DNA of 64,000 nucleotides from Mycolicibacterium llatzerense (GTDB lineage: Bacteria > Actinomycetota > Actinomycetes > Mycobacteriales > Mycobacteriaceae): NCBI RefSeq assembly GCF_000878195.1, contig NZ_JXST01000001.1:124001-188000 (forward strand). The letters run 5' to 3'. A program made the position numbers and the translations under genes. The notes under the pieces are model-generated. The model searched no databases and was not told the DNA's origin. It saw only the letters and a program-made list of their open reading frames with translations. The stretch's first letter is position 1. Each line of letters starts with the position of its first letter. This document shows, one piece after another, positions 17,410 through 25,525 of the stretch.

Positions 17410-19626
17410 GTGGAGCAATTCGGACGGGTGCGGCTGACCAACCCGGACAAGGTGCTCTACCCGGCGACCGGTACCACCAAAGCCGACGTGTTCGACTACT
17501 ACCTCGCCGTTGCCGATGCGATGTTGCCGCACATCGCCGGTCGCCCCGTGACCCGTAAACGGTGGCCCAATGGTGTTGCGCAGCAGCCGTTCTTCGAAAA
17601 GCATCTGGCGTCGTCGGCGCCGGAGTGGCTGGACCGCGGCGCCATCACCCATCGCAGCGGGACGACCGTCTACCCGGTCATCGACACCGTCGAGGGGCTG
17701 GCCTGGATCGCCCAGCAGGCGGCACTGGAAGTGCATGTGCCGCAATGGCGTTTCGTGGGCGACGCTCCAGGCCCGGCCACCCGCATCGTGTTCGACCTCG
17801 ATCCCGGCGACGACGTCACGATGGCTCAGCTGTGCGAGGTGGCCCGCGCCGTCCGTGACCTCGTCGCCGGCATGGACCTGGAGGCCTATCCGCTGACCAG
17901 CGGCAGCAAGGGGCTGCACCTCTATGTGCCGCTGGCCTCGCCCGTCAGCTCTGGCGGCGCCTCGGCCGTCGCCAAACGTGTTGCCCAGCAGCTCGAATCG
18001 TCGATGGGCGGGCTGGTCACCGCGACCATGACCCGCAGCGTGCGGGCCGGCAAGGTGTTCCTGGACTGGAGCCAGAACTCGTCGGCCAAGACGACGGTGG
18101 CGCCGTATTCGTTGCGTGGCCGCGATGAGCCGACGGTGGCGGCGCCGCGGAGCTGGGACGAACTCGACGACACCGGGTTGCGCCAGCTGCGGTTCGACGA
18201 GGTGCTGACCCGGCTGGACCGCGACGGTGACCTGCTCGCGGGACTGGATGCCGGTGCGCCCGTGGCCGACCGGCTCACCACCTACCGCAGCATGCGCGAC
18301 CCGGGCCGGACGCCCGAGCCGGTGCCTGCTGCCGAGCCGGCGTTGGGCGAGAACAACCGCTTTGTCATCCAGGAGCACCACGCCCGCCGGCTGCACTACG
18401 ACTTCCGGCTGGAACGCGACGGCGTGCTGGTCAGTTGGGCTGTGCCGAAGAACCTCCCGGACACCTCGACCGTCAACCACCTGGCGGTGCACACCGAAGA
18501 TCACCCGCTGGAGTACGCGACCTTCGAAGGCGACATCCCCAAGGGCGAGTACGGCGGCGGGCACGTCACGATCTGGGACGCGGGCACCTACGACACCGAA
18601 AAGTTCCGGGACTCAGGCGAACGCGGCGAGGTGATCGTCAACCTCCACGGCAGCCGGGTTTCCGGGCGGTATGTCCTGATCCAGACCGAGGGCAACAACT
18701 GGCTGGTCCGCCGGATGAAAGAGCAACGGCTGCAACCGATGCTGGCCACCCATGGCTCGGTGGGCCGACTGTCGCCGGATGACTGGGCCTTCGAAGGTAA
18801 GTGGGACGGCTACCGATTGCTGGTCGACGCCGACCACGGCCGGATCCGGCTCACCGCGCGCAGTGGGCGGGACATCACGGACGAGTTCCCGCAATTGCAG
18901 TCCCTGGCAGCCGATCTCGCCGAGCACCACGTGATTCTCGATGGTGAGGTGGTGGCGCTGCAGGACGGGGTGCCGAGTTTTCAGGTAATGCAGAACCGCG
19001 GCCCCGACACCCACATCGAGTTCTGGTGTTTCGACATCCTGGCCCTCGACGGGCGTGATCTGAGCCGGGCGAAGTACCGGGATCGGCGAAAGCTGTTGGA
19101 AACGCTGGCTTCCGATGGCGCATTGACGGTGCCGCCGCTGCTGCCCGCGGCGGATCCCTTGACGTATGCGGGTGACCGCGGTTTCGAAGGCGTGGTCGCC
19201 AAGAAATGGGATTCCGGCTACCGGCCCGGACGGTCGGAGGCCTGGGTCAAGGACAAGTTCTGGAGAACCCAGGAAGTGGTGATCGGTGGCTGGCGCGCCG
19301 GGGAAGGCGGCCGCACCAGTGGCATCGGGGCGCTGCTGGTGGGGGTGCCGGCTGAGGGTGGCTTGCGGTTCGCCGGGCGGGTCGGCACCGGGTTCACCGA
19401 CAAGATGCTGGGCGACCTGCGGGCGCTGCTGCAGCCTCTCGAAACCAGTGAATCACCTTTTACCGCAGCACTTTCCACCCTGGATGCCAAAGGTGTGACG
19501 TACGTACGGCCCGAGCTGGTGGGGGAGGTGCGCTACAGCGAGCGCACCACCGACAGCCGGTTGCGCCAGCCCAGCTGGCGCGGGCTGCGACCCGACAAGA
19601 CGCCGGATGAGGTCATCTGGGAATAG
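17410..19626 (+). CDS. ligD: multifunctional ATP-dependent DNA ligase LigD (POL-PE-LIG)
   Basis: Three-domain NHEJ enzyme of 738 residues. The N-terminal primase-like polymerase (1-about 295) has the metal motif DLD at 129-131 and [12 protein letters not shown]. The central 3'-phosphoesterase (about 315-445) carries [17 protein letters not shown] and [13 protein letters not shown]. The C-terminal ligase has catalytic Lys464 in FEGKWDGYR, then LDGEVV and GFEGVVAKK, and an OB fold with the ending [17 protein letters not shown]. The domain order is that of mycobacterial LigD. It starts at GTG 17410 opposite ku and its last 14 bp overlap the convergent rnhA. Ends bound by Ku would be filled, trimmed and sealed by this one protein. 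Confidence 0.97.
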   Translation: MEQFGRVRLTNPDKVLYPATGTTKADVFDYYLAVADAMLPHIAGRPVTRKRWPNGVAQQPFFEKHLASSAPEWLDRGAITHRSGTTVYPVIDTVEGLAWIAQQAALEVHVPQWRFVGDAPGPATRIVFDLDPGDDVTMAQLCEVARAVRDLVAGMDLEAYPLTSGSKGLHLYVPLASPVSSGGASAVAKRVAQQLESSMGGLVTATMTRSVRAGKVFLDWSQNSSAKTTVAPYSLRGRDEPTVAAPRSWDELDDTGLRQLRFDEVLTRLDRDGDLLAGLDAGAPVADRLTTYRSMRDPGRTPEPVPAAEPALGENNRFVIQEHHARRLHYDFRLERDGVLVSWAVPKNLPDTSTVNHLAVHTEDHPLEYATFEGDIPKGEYGGGHVTIWDAGTYDTEKFRDSGERGEVIVNLHGSRVSGRYVLIQTEGNNWLVRRMKEQRLQPMLATHGSVGRLSPDDWAFEGKWDGYRLLVDADHGRIRLTARSGRDITDEFPQLQSLAADLAEHHVILDGEVVALQDGVPSFQVMQNRGPDTHIEFWCFDILALDGRDLSRAKYRDRRKLLETLASDGALTVPPLLPAADPLTYAGDRGFEGVVAKKWDSGYRPGRSEAWVKDKFWRTQEVVIGGWRAGEGGRTSGIGALLVGVPAEGGLRFAGRVGTGFTDKMLGDLRALLQPLETSESPFTAALSTLDAKGVTYVRPELVGEVRYSERTTDSRLRQPSWRGLRPDKTPDEVIWE

Positions 19627-20083
19627 CGGCGACGGCTTCTTCCAGGCCCCGGGTCGCCAACTGGTCGGCCAGCTCGTTGTCGGCGACGCCGGCGTGCCCC
19701 TTCACCCAGAACCACTCGACCTCGTGCCGGGCGCACGCGGCCTGCAGTCGCTTCCAGAGGTCGACGTTCTTCACCGGCTGCTTGGCCGCCGTCAGCCAGC
19801 CGTTGCGTTCCCAACCGTGCACCCACTTGGTGATGCCGTTGCGGACATAGGTGCTGTCGGTGTGCAGGTGCACGACGACGGGCCGCGTCAACGCTTCGAG
19901 CGCCATGATCGGCGCCGTCAGTTCCATCCGGTTGTTGCTCGTCTCACCAGGCTCGCCGCCGCACATCTCGCGCACGTGGTGACGCAGGCGCAGCACCGCG
20001 CCCCAGCCGCCGGGACCGGGGTTGGGGCGGCAGCCGCCGTCGGTGTGGATGACCACGATGTCATCGGTGTCGGAGTCGCTCAT
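19613..20083 (-). CDS. rnhA: ribonuclease HI
   Basis: Cleaves RNA in RNA/DNA hybrids. It has 156 residues with the four-acid active site: Asp in [13 protein letters not shown], Glu in NNRMELTAP, Asp in LHTDSTYV and Asp in [11 protein letters not shown]. The basic helix typical of E. coli-type RNase HI is present ([11 protein letters not shown]). Start ATG 20083 overlaps the stop of the upstream HhH gene (ATGA), and the 3' end overlaps ligD by 14 bp. It is the last of four overlapping genes. Standing next to LigD, whose polymerase readily inserts ribonucleotides, it might help to clean repaired ends; that link is inference. Confidence 0.96.
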   Translation of the reverse strand: MSDSDTDDIVVIHTDGGCRPNPGPGGWGAVLRLRHHVREMCGGEPGETSNNRMELTAPIMALEALTRPVVVHLHTDSTYVRNGITKWVHGWERNGWLTAAKQPVKNVDLWKRLQAACARHEVEWFWVKGHAGVADNELADQLATRGLEEAVAAIPR

Positions 20084-20259
20084 GACTGGCGCGCCTCCTG
20101 GAGCAGTCGCACGGCCTTCGGTCCGACGCCGTGCATGGGGAGAAGCTCGCTGAGATCGGCGGGCAGGTCCGCGAGGGTGCGATAGCCGGCGTCGATCAGC
20201 GCGCCGGTCGCGGGCCGCCCGATCGAGATGCCGTCGAAGACGGGGCCGCGGTCGGTCAT
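20080..20259 (-). CDS. small helix-hairpin-helix protein (59 residues)
   Basis: A short gene tucked between the VOC-like gene and rnhA, overlapping both by 4 bp (ATGA at each end), so it is probably translated by coupling. The 59-residue product begins [17 protein letters not shown] and ends [12 protein letters not shown]. The stretch [20 protein letters not shown] looks like a helix-hairpin-helix unit, with the hairpin HGVGPK that contacts the DNA backbone in nucleases and ligases. The family resembles small proteins annotated as DNA-binding or pathogenicity-island HhH proteins. A role with RNase H in nucleic acid handling is inference. Confidence 0.8.
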   Translation of the reverse strand: MTDRGPVFDGISIGRPATGALIDAGYRTLADLPADLSELLPMHGVGPKAVRLLQEARQS

Positions 20260-20900
20260 GGTGCGAGGTTAGCGTCCCGGACGTGCGGGGAGATCATCGC
20301 CGTGCGGACCGACATCCCGAATTCCTGGTGGCGGAGCGTGGTGATTCGTCGTCCCGGCTGCACCGCCGGTTTGATTGGTGCGGTGCGGTCGCCGAAGTAC
20401 GCGGCGGTCGCGTCGATGTCCTGGGCGACGAAGGTCAGACCCCACAGCGTCGACGGCCCGTCGCCCGTCGTCTCGGGTGAGCCGACGACTTCGAGGATCA
20501 CCTCACCCAGCCGGAAGAAGATCTGGCGCATCGGTCGTCCACCGAGTTGTCCGTCGCGCTCCCGGCGTGGATGGACGTCGACCGCCGCCAGCGACGCAAC
20601 GGTCCGATTCAGGTCTGGCGACAGCAGCACGACGTGGTCGATCGAGATGGCGCCGTTCGCGTGCACGGCCGGCGTCGTTGCCGGGGCGTCCGACCGGGTG
20701 GTGGGAATGCCGTCGAGAGGGGCGCCGGACGGCAGCCCGCGCAGCGACCAGCCGACGATGCCCTTGCCGCGGTCACGCCCGACCAACCGGACCCGGACGC
20801 CGCCGATCCGGCATACACCGTCCGGGTCGACGGCGAAGCCGGCAGCGGTCCAGGAGTCCGCGGTGTCCGCGACCTCGAACTCGTCGACGGTAACGGTCAT
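20256..20900 (-). CDS. VOC (glyoxalase/bleomycin resistance) family protein
   Basis: Protein of 214 residues from ATG 20900 ([17 protein letters not shown]). The second half has a vicinal-oxygen-chelate pattern: [21 protein letters not shown], then [15 protein letters not shown] and [19 protein letters not shown], which are the strands and helix of one VOC module with a His and a Glu where metal ligands sit. Function unknown. It overlaps the TetR stop (ATGA) and the HhH start (ATGA), so it is the second gene of a tightly coupled operon. A longer in-frame reading upstream overlaps the TetR gene and is not needed. Confidence 0.78.
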   Translation of the reverse strand: MTVTVDEFEVADTADSWTAAGFAVDPDGVCRIGGVRVRLVGRDRGKGIVGWSLRGLPSGAPLDGIPTTRSDAPATTPAVHANGAISIDHVVLLSPDLNRTVASLAAVDVHPRRERDGQLGGRPMRQIFFRLGEVILEVVGSPETTGDGPSTLWGLTFVAQDIDATAAYFGDRTAPIKPAVQPGRRITTLRHQEFGMSVRTAMISPHVRDANLAP

Positions 20901-21475
20901 TGCGCGGCCTCGTCGACAGCCACCCGCAGCCGCGGCGGTTTCGTATCCGGCGCCACCCGCTGCCACACCGCGTCGACCATGGGTGCCAACAGTAGTTCGC
21001 CCATCTGCCGGGCCAGCACGGCCACGACCTGGGTGTTCTCGCGCCGGGTGGTCGAGGCGCGACCGGTCTTGCGGGCGGCCCGGACCTCGCGCTGGGTCAG
21101 GTCGACGATGACGTCGATCAGGTGACTGTCGGCGACGTTGGGCTGCAGCAGGGCCCGGCGCACGTAGTCGACCACCGTCGGATTGGCCCGCAGCATGTCC
21201 CGGACGGCATCGTCGCGCACTGCCGTCGAGGCGGATTCGGGGACTTCGGCGAGGGCATTGGCGAAGTAGTCGACCACCAGCTGGTCCACCGCATCCCGCA
21301 GGCCGGCCTTGGTCTTGAAATGGTGCTGCACCAGTCCCACCGCGACGCCGGCCTCAGCGGCGATGGCGCGCAAGGAGATTCGGTCCTCGCCGTGTTTGGC
21401 GTAGAGGTCCAGCGCGGTGTTGCGGATGCGCGCCTTGGCCGTCAGGTCGTCGATAGTTGCCCGCGGATCAACCAT
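20897..21475 (-). CDS. TetR family transcriptional regulator
   Basis: Repressor of 192 residues from ATG 21475 (MVDPRATIDDLTAKARI), with GGGAGG 4 nt upstream. The HTH is ISLRAIAAEAGVAVGLVQHHF; the remainder is the helical regulatory domain. It is the first gene of the TetR-VOC-HhH-rnhA operon and is divergent from the acyl-CoA dehydrogenase at 21571. The 95-bp gap holds two inverted repeats that are likely operators (21503-21513 and 21527-21542), so it probably controls both directions. The ligand could be an acyl-CoA, by analogy with TetR genes next to fadE genes. Confidence 0.87.
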   Translation of the reverse strand: MVDPRATIDDLTAKARIRNTALDLYAKHGEDRISLRAIAAEAGVAVGLVQHHFKTKAGLRDAVDQLVVDYFANALAEVPESASTAVRDDAVRDMLRANPTVVDYVRRALLQPNVADSHLIDVIVDLTQREVRAARKTGRASTTRRENTQVVAVLARQMGELLLAPMVDAVWQRVAPDTKPPRLRVAVDEAAQ

Positions 21476-21502
21476 CAGACCTCCCGTCGACAACCAGATC
21501 AA

Positions 21503-21542
21503 TGTACTGTACACATGAACAGAAGCCTATACAGTTGTATAG
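21503..21542. promoter_or_regulatory. two inverted repeats, probable TetR operators
   Basis: TGTACTGTACA (5-bp arms, 1-nt centre) at 21503-21513 and CTATACAGTTGTATAG (7-bp arms, 2-nt centre) at 21527-21542 lie between the divergent TetR and fadE genes. The second is the stronger candidate and lies 29 bp before the fadE start. Confidence 0.6.
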
Positions 21543-21570
21543 CGCACGGAACTTCTAGCGAGGTGGACCG

Positions 21571-22731
21571 ATGTCAGAGCTTTTCCCGAAGTACCGGGCC
21601 AGCTGGGAGACCGATCAGCACCGCGAGCTGCGTCAGCACGCCGCGGCGTTCCTGGCCAAAGAGGCCACGCCCAATCAGGAACGGTGGGCCAAGAATCACC
21701 AGGTCGACCGCGAGTTCTGGAACAAGCTGGGCGACGCCGGCCTGTTGGGCCTGGACCTGCCCGAGGAGTACGGCGGCGCGGGCGGCGACTTCGGCTTCTC
21801 GGCCGTGGTGGCCGAAGAGTTTGCGCTGGCCCATGATTCGGCTTCGGGCTGGTCGGTGCACTCGCCGATCGTGGCCCACTACATCGACACGTACGGCAGC
21901 GCGGAACAGAAGGCCCGCTGGATGCCGAAGATCATCAGCGGCGAGACCGTGCTGGCCATCGCGATGACCGAGCCGGGCACCGGTTCGGACCTGCAGGCCG
22001 TCCGCACCACCGCGATCCGCGATGGCGACGATTACGTCATCAACGGGTCAAAGACCTTTATTTCCAATGGATCTCTGTGCGACATGGTGGTGATTGTCGC
22101 CAAGACCGATCCCGCTCAAGGGGCGGCGGGCGTCTCGCTCATCGTTGCCGAGGTCAACGACCTGCCGGGCTTCGAGCGGGGCCGGGTGCTGGAGAAGGTC
22201 GGCCAGCACGGCCAGGACACCCGCGAACTGTTCTTCACCGATATGCGGGTACCGGTCGCCAACTTACTCGGCGAGCAGGAGGGGCTGGGCTTCTACCAAT
22301 TGATGTCGCAGCTGGCCCGCGAGCGCCTGGTCATCGGCTCCATCTGCGCCGGCATGGCCGAGGCCGCGGTGCTGGAGGCGATCAAGTACACCAAGGAGCG
22401 TGAGGCGTTCGGCAAGCCGCTGATCAAGTTCCAGCACAACCGATTCCAGCTCGCCGAGCTCAAGGCCGAGGTGCTGTCCATCAAGACCATGGTGGACTAC
22501 TGCGTGCAGGCGTTGATCGACGGCGACAACGATCCGGCGATTGCCTCCATGGGCAAGCTGATCGCCGCCGACCGGGCAGTGGCGGTCGTTGACCGCTGCG
22601 TCCAGTTCTTCGGTGGCTACGGGTACATGATGGAGTACCCGATCGGCCGGGCCTACGCGGCGGCGCGGGTGAACAAAATCTACGGCGGCACAAGCGAAAT
22701 CATGAAGGAGATCATCAGCCGCACGCTGTGA
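21571..22731 (+). CDS. acyl-CoA dehydrogenase (FadE type)
   Basis: FAD enzyme that introduces the alpha,beta double bond in an acyl-CoA; 386 residues. Family signatures: LPEEYGGAGGDFGF, AMTEPGTGSD (about 131-140) and the C-terminal QFFGGYGYMMEYPI. The position of the MCAD catalytic glutamate is Gly here (YGGTSEI), while Glu251 in LARERLVIG matches the alternative catalytic site of isovaleryl- and long-chain-type enzymes. GAGGTGG lies 4 nt before ATG 21571. It is divergent from a TetR gene and is followed by a 23-bp-arm hairpin terminator, so it is monocistronic. The exact chain-length preference is open. Confidence 0.93.
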   Translation: MSELFPKYRASWETDQHRELRQHAAAFLAKEATPNQERWAKNHQVDREFWNKLGDAGLLGLDLPEEYGGAGGDFGFSAVVAEEFALAHDSASGWSVHSPIVAHYIDTYGSAEQKARWMPKIISGETVLAIAMTEPGTGSDLQAVRTTAIRDGDDYVINGSKTFISNGSLCDMVVIVAKTDPAQGAAGVSLIVAEVNDLPGFERGRVLEKVGQHGQDTRELFFTDMRVPVANLLGEQEGLGFYQLMSQLARERLVIGSICAGMAEAAVLEAIKYTKEREAFGKPLIKFQHNRFQLAELKAEVLSIKTMVDYCVQALIDGDNDPAIASMGKLIAADRAVAVVDRCVQFFGGYGYMMEYPIGRAYAAARVNKIYGGTSEIMKEIISRTL

Positions 22732-22744
22732 TCTTTCTGCCCGC

Positions 22745-22800
22745 GAGCAGACGTGAACACCCCCAAAGCGCGATGGTTTTGGGGGTGTTCACGTCTGCTC
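22745..22800. terminator. very long hairpin terminator after fadE
   Basis: 23-bp perfect arms (22745-22767 and 22778-22800) around a 10-nt loop. The inner part is a run of five C then A, pairing with T then five G. It lies 14 bp after the fadE stop and ahead of the DUF5709 gene. Confidence 0.8.
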
Positions 22801-22855
22801 ACCGGTTGGTGAGCAGTTGGTCGCGGGATTTGGCGATACGTGGCAAGGTGAAGCC

Positions 22856-23218
22856 ATGAGCGGCTCAGACGAGTACGGCGTCGACGACGACGATCAGCTG
22901 ACCCAGGAGGACATGCTGATCGACCGCGGCGTCGATGACCTGCTGGATGAAGGCTACGAACCGCCGGACGCCTGGCGCGAGCCGCGCGATCACGAGACAC
23001 TCGATGAACTCCTCGCCGAGGAGGAGCCGGACCCCGCAATGCAACTCGACGATGGTGACACGGTCGACGAGCAGTGGGGTGACGACGAGGTGGGTGACCA
23101 GCGGTCCGGCCGCCTCGTCTCGGGCGATCAGGACGGTGAACTCACCGGAGGCGATGTCGGCATCGATGGTGGTGCGGCCTCGGCCGAGGAGGCCGCCATG
23201 CACATCATCGACTTGTAA
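22856..23218 (+). CDS. DUF5709 family acidic protein
   Basis: A 120-residue, very acidic soluble protein of actinobacteria with no known function. It contains LTQEDMLIDRGVDDLLDEGY, then PPDAWREPRDHETLDELLA, and later RSGRLVSGD, EEAAMHIID and the end, which are the hallmarks of DUF5709. ATG 22856 is preceded by AAGGTG at a usual distance; an in-frame start 39 nt upstream has no such site. It sits alone between two strong hairpin terminators and so is its own transcription unit. Confidence 0.8.
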   Translation: MSGSDEYGVDDDDQLTQEDMLIDRGVDDLLDEGYEPPDAWREPRDHETLDELLAEEEPDPAMQLDDGDTVDEQWGDDEVGDQRSGRLVSGDQDGELTGGDVGIDGGAASAEEAAMHIIDL

Positions 23219-23225
23219 CCACCGA

Positions 23226-23264
23226 GCGAAAACCCCCAAAACGTGCTGGTTTTGGGGGTTTCGC
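23226..23264. terminator. bidirectional hairpin terminator
   Basis: Near-perfect arms of 15-16 bp (GCG, A run, five C, A run pairing with T run, five G, T run, CGC; one unpaired A) around CGTGCTGG. It lies between the convergent DUF5709 and F420-oxidoreductase genes, 8 bp after one stop and 14 bp after the other, and works structurally in both directions. Confidence 0.8.
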
Positions 23265-23277
23265 GTCCGCGTGGCGA

Positions 23278-24153
23278 CTAGACCTTGGCGATGACGTTCT
23301 CCGCGAACATCTCGAGGTGCTTGATCTTCTCGTCGAGCGGCTGGGTGTCCTCGCCCATGATGTAGGGCACCCGGAAGCCGACGATGACGTCAGTGACGCC
23401 CTTGTCCTCGAGGCGCTTCACGCCGTCGACGGTGAAGCCGTCGATCGAGATGACGTGGATCTGGTACTCGTCGCAGAGCCCGATGCGCTCCTCGGATTCG
23501 CGGTACTGCGCCAGCTTCTTCAGCAGTGGGTCGAGCTCGGCCGGGTCGCCGCCGCCGTGCATCCAGCCGTCGTTGCGGGCGGCGCGCTTGAGTGCGGCGT
23601 CGGCGTGACCACCGACCAGGATCGGCACCGGCTTGGTCGGCGCGGGCGTCATCTTGGTCTTGGGGATGTCGTAGAACTCGCCGTGGTACTCGAAGTAGTC
23701 ACCCGAGGTCAGGCCGCGGACGACGTCGATGCACTCGTCCATGCGCTTGCCGCGGCGGGCGAACGGCACGCCCATGACGTCGTAGTCCTCGGGCCACGGG
23801 CTGGTGCCGACCCCCAGGCCAAGGCGGTTGTCGAACATCGCGGCCAGGGACCCGGCCTGCTTGGCCACCAGGGCCGGCGGCCGGATGGGCAGCTTCAGCA
23901 CGAAGATGTTGAAGTGCAGCTTGGTGGTGACCGCGGACAGGGCGCCGATCAGGGAGAACGACTCGATGAACGACTTACCGTCGAGGAATTCGCGGTTGCC
24001 GTCGGCGGTGTACGGGTAGGTCGAGTCGGACTCGAAGGGGTACGCGATGCTGTCCGGGATGGTCATCGCGTGGTAGCCGGCCTCGTCGGCTGCCTTGGCC
24101 AGCGGGATGTAGTAGGACGGATCGGTCATCGCTTCGGCGTAGGTGAACCTCAT
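23278..24153 (-). CDS. LLM-class F420-dependent oxidoreductase (Rv0940c-like)
   Basis: Luciferase-like enzyme of 291 residues, starting MRFTYAEAMTDPSYYIPLAK at ATG 24153. Typical stretches are HAMTIPDSIAYPFES, KLHFNIFVLKLPIRPP, RLGLGVGTSPWPEDY and the cofactor-side strand VPILVGGHADAALK. It resembles M. tuberculosis Rv0940c by recall and position. TAACAT lies exactly 6 nt before the ATG (leaderless), and a textbook KstR box overlaps that promoter, so repression by KstR and a role in sterol or related lipid breakdown are likely. Its 3' end meets the DUF5709 terminator. Confidence 0.87.
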   Translation of the reverse strand: MRFTYAEAMTDPSYYIPLAKAADEAGYHAMTIPDSIAYPFESDSTYPYTADGNREFLDGKSFIESFSLIGALSAVTTKLHFNIFVLKLPIRPPALVAKQAGSLAAMFDNRLGLGVGTSPWPEDYDVMGVPFARRGKRMDECIDVVRGLTSGDYFEYHGEFYDIPKTKMTPAPTKPVPILVGGHADAALKRAARNDGWMHGGGDPAELDPLLKKLAQYRESEERIGLCDEYQIHVISIDGFTVDGVKRLEDKGVTDVIVGFRVPYIMGEDTQPLDEKIKHLEMFAENVIAKV

Positions 24154-24159
24154 GACCCG

Positions 24160-24177
24160 ATGTTAGAACGTGTTCTA
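24160..24177 (-). promoter_or_regulatory. leaderless promoter with overlapping KstR operator
   Basis: On the minus strand TAACAT (24165-24160) is followed by 6 nt and ATG 24153. TAGAACGTGTTCTA (24164-24177) has 6-bp arms, fits TNNAACNNGTTNNA perfectly and overlaps the -10 by two bases, so a bound repressor would block the promoter. Confidence 0.75.
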
Positions 24178-24212
24178 GTTTTGTGGGCCGGGTACGGCCC
24201 ATTAAGTGGCCG

Positions 24213-25409
24213 CTAGGTGAGCGGGAACGGCGGCAGACCGGCGCCGCTGATGGCGTAGCCGCCCTGCTGGCTGCGCTCGGTGACCCTTGCAGTCGCTGTG
24301 CGGTCGCCCACCGCCACGGTGACGGGGGTGCGGGGCAGCTCATCGAGTGTCTCGAAAACCGTTCCGCGCCAGTGGTACTGGCCGTCGATCGGATCCAGGT
24401 GGCCGGCCAGCCGGACCCGCACCTCGCGGCCGTCGATGGTGGCGGGCCCGTCGTAGAGGTCTTCGGCGTCGGCGATGTCCGCGCGCGCCGCGGGCGCGAT
24501 GGGGCCGCCGGGCAGGAATCCGCTGCGTCGCCACAGCCGGCGCGCGATGGGGCCGAGGAGTCCAACTTCCTCCAGGAACGAGGCCAGTGGAGCGAAGCCC
24601 GCGATCTGCGTCTCGATCCGGTGCGGCGAGGTCCGCGCCATCCGGCGGGCGGCCCTCGCATCCAGGCCGACGCGGCGGTACTGCACCTTGTTGGTGAACA
24701 GGAACCGGAAGAACAGCCCGCCGATACCGTTGATGTTGCCGATCCAGAAGCGCTTCGGCCACGACATCTCGGGCGTGCGCTTGCGCAGCCCGTCGCGGGC
24801 GAACTGGATGTGCCGGGCCTCTTCGGTGACGTGAATCCGCATGAGCCGCTGCACCATTGGCTGCAGCTCGGGGTCGTCCATCATCTGGCGCTGCAGCGAA
24901 TCGAAGATCTCCTCGCCGATCAGCGCCGCCACCCACAGCACCGAGCCCTGGAAGGCGAACGGCAGCATGTTGATGATCGTGCGCTGGTACCACTTCGGCC
25001 GCACCGGATCGGCGCCGACCTTCTCGATGGCCTTGCCGAACATCACCATGTGCCGGGTCTCGTCACCCAGCTCGGTCAGCTCGTAGTGGGTCGTGCTCGC
25101 AGTCGGGTCCTGGTGCATCATCTTGCGCAGCAGCGCCTGGTTCAGGATGTTCTCGAACCAGATGCCCGCCGAGAGGGTGTTCACCAGTTCCTGGCGGGAC
25201 AGTTCGATCTGCTCGGCCCGGCTCATCGATTCCCAGATCGGCGTGCCGTACAGCGACACCACTTTCGGTGGCAGGAAGTACTTGTCCGGATCGATCGGCG
25301 CGTCCCAGTCGATGTCGACGATCGGCGCGTAAGACTTGCGCACAGAGCCTTTGAGCAGGCGCTCGGCGAACTCTGCGCGACTGGTCTGGCCCTTGACCGA
25401 AGCTGTCAT
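24213..25409 (-). CDS. AurF-like diiron oxygenase with C-terminal DUF4873 domain
   Basis: Non-heme diiron protein of 398 residues. The four-helix part shows carboxylate/histidine motifs: YELTELGDETRHMVMF (about 109-124) and VTEEARHIQFARDG, the ExxH-type ligands of the AurF/ferritin-like group. After about residue 290 comes a second domain rich in strands (GREVRVRLAGHLDPIDGQYH), matching DUF4873, a pairing known in mycobacteria. I chose ATG 25409: AAGGGA lies 8 nt upstream, whereas ATG 25418 is too close to it. A double inverted repeat at 25457-25483 probably controls it. AurF oxidises aryl amines; the substrate here is unknown. Confidence 0.82.
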   Translation of the reverse strand: MTASVKGQTSRAEFAERLLKGSVRKSYAPIVDIDWDAPIDPDKYFLPPKVVSLYGTPIWESMSRAEQIELSRQELVNTLSAGIWFENILNQALLRKMMHQDPTASTTHYELTELGDETRHMVMFGKAIEKVGADPVRPKWYQRTIINMLPFAFQGSVLWVAALIGEEIFDSLQRQMMDDPELQPMVQRLMRIHVTEEARHIQFARDGLRKRTPEMSWPKRFWIGNINGIGGLFFRFLFTNKVQYRRVGLDARAARRMARTSPHRIETQIAGFAPLASFLEEVGLLGPIARRLWRRSGFLPGGPIAPAARADIADAEDLYDGPATIDGREVRVRLAGHLDPIDGQYHWRGTVFETLDELPRTPVTVAVGDRTATARVTERSQQGGYAISGAGLPPFPLT

Positions 25410-25456
25410 CGTTGACATCCCTTCGAAAGTGTCCGGTGTCTCGAAGTTACGTCCGA

Positions 25457-25483
25457 TACCGGAGGTAGTCAATACCTGCGGTA
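25457..25483. promoter_or_regulatory. imperfect 27-bp inverted repeat, operator candidate
   Basis: TACCGGAGGTA, GTCAA, TACCTGCGGTA form an imperfect inverted repeat; each half is itself nearly symmetric (TACC...GGTA). It lies 48 bp upstream of the AurF-like start and 43 bp upstream of cobF, so a repressor could affect both genes. No regulator gene adjoins. Confidence 0.5.
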
Positions 25484-25513
25484 CTGGATAAAAGTGAGGC
25501 CGCCGTAGGCCGC

Positions 25514-25519
25514 TAGCCT
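25514..25519 (+). promoter_or_regulatory. -10 hexamer TAGCCT of cobF (leaderless)
   Basis: TAGCCT is followed by exactly 6 nt and then ATG 25526, which places the transcript start on the A of the start codon. No ribosome-binding site is present. Confidence 0.65.
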
Positions 25520-25525
25520 TCGCGG

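Noticed and set aside
16849-18564. 571-codon minus frame across ku and ligD
   Set aside because: It overlaps two proven genes and their promoter gap; no recognisable fold.
25410-25525. Cobalamin riboswitch before cobF
   Set aside because: The gap is 116 bp, shared with a divergent gene, lacks a B12-box-like sequence, and the transcript appears leaderless.
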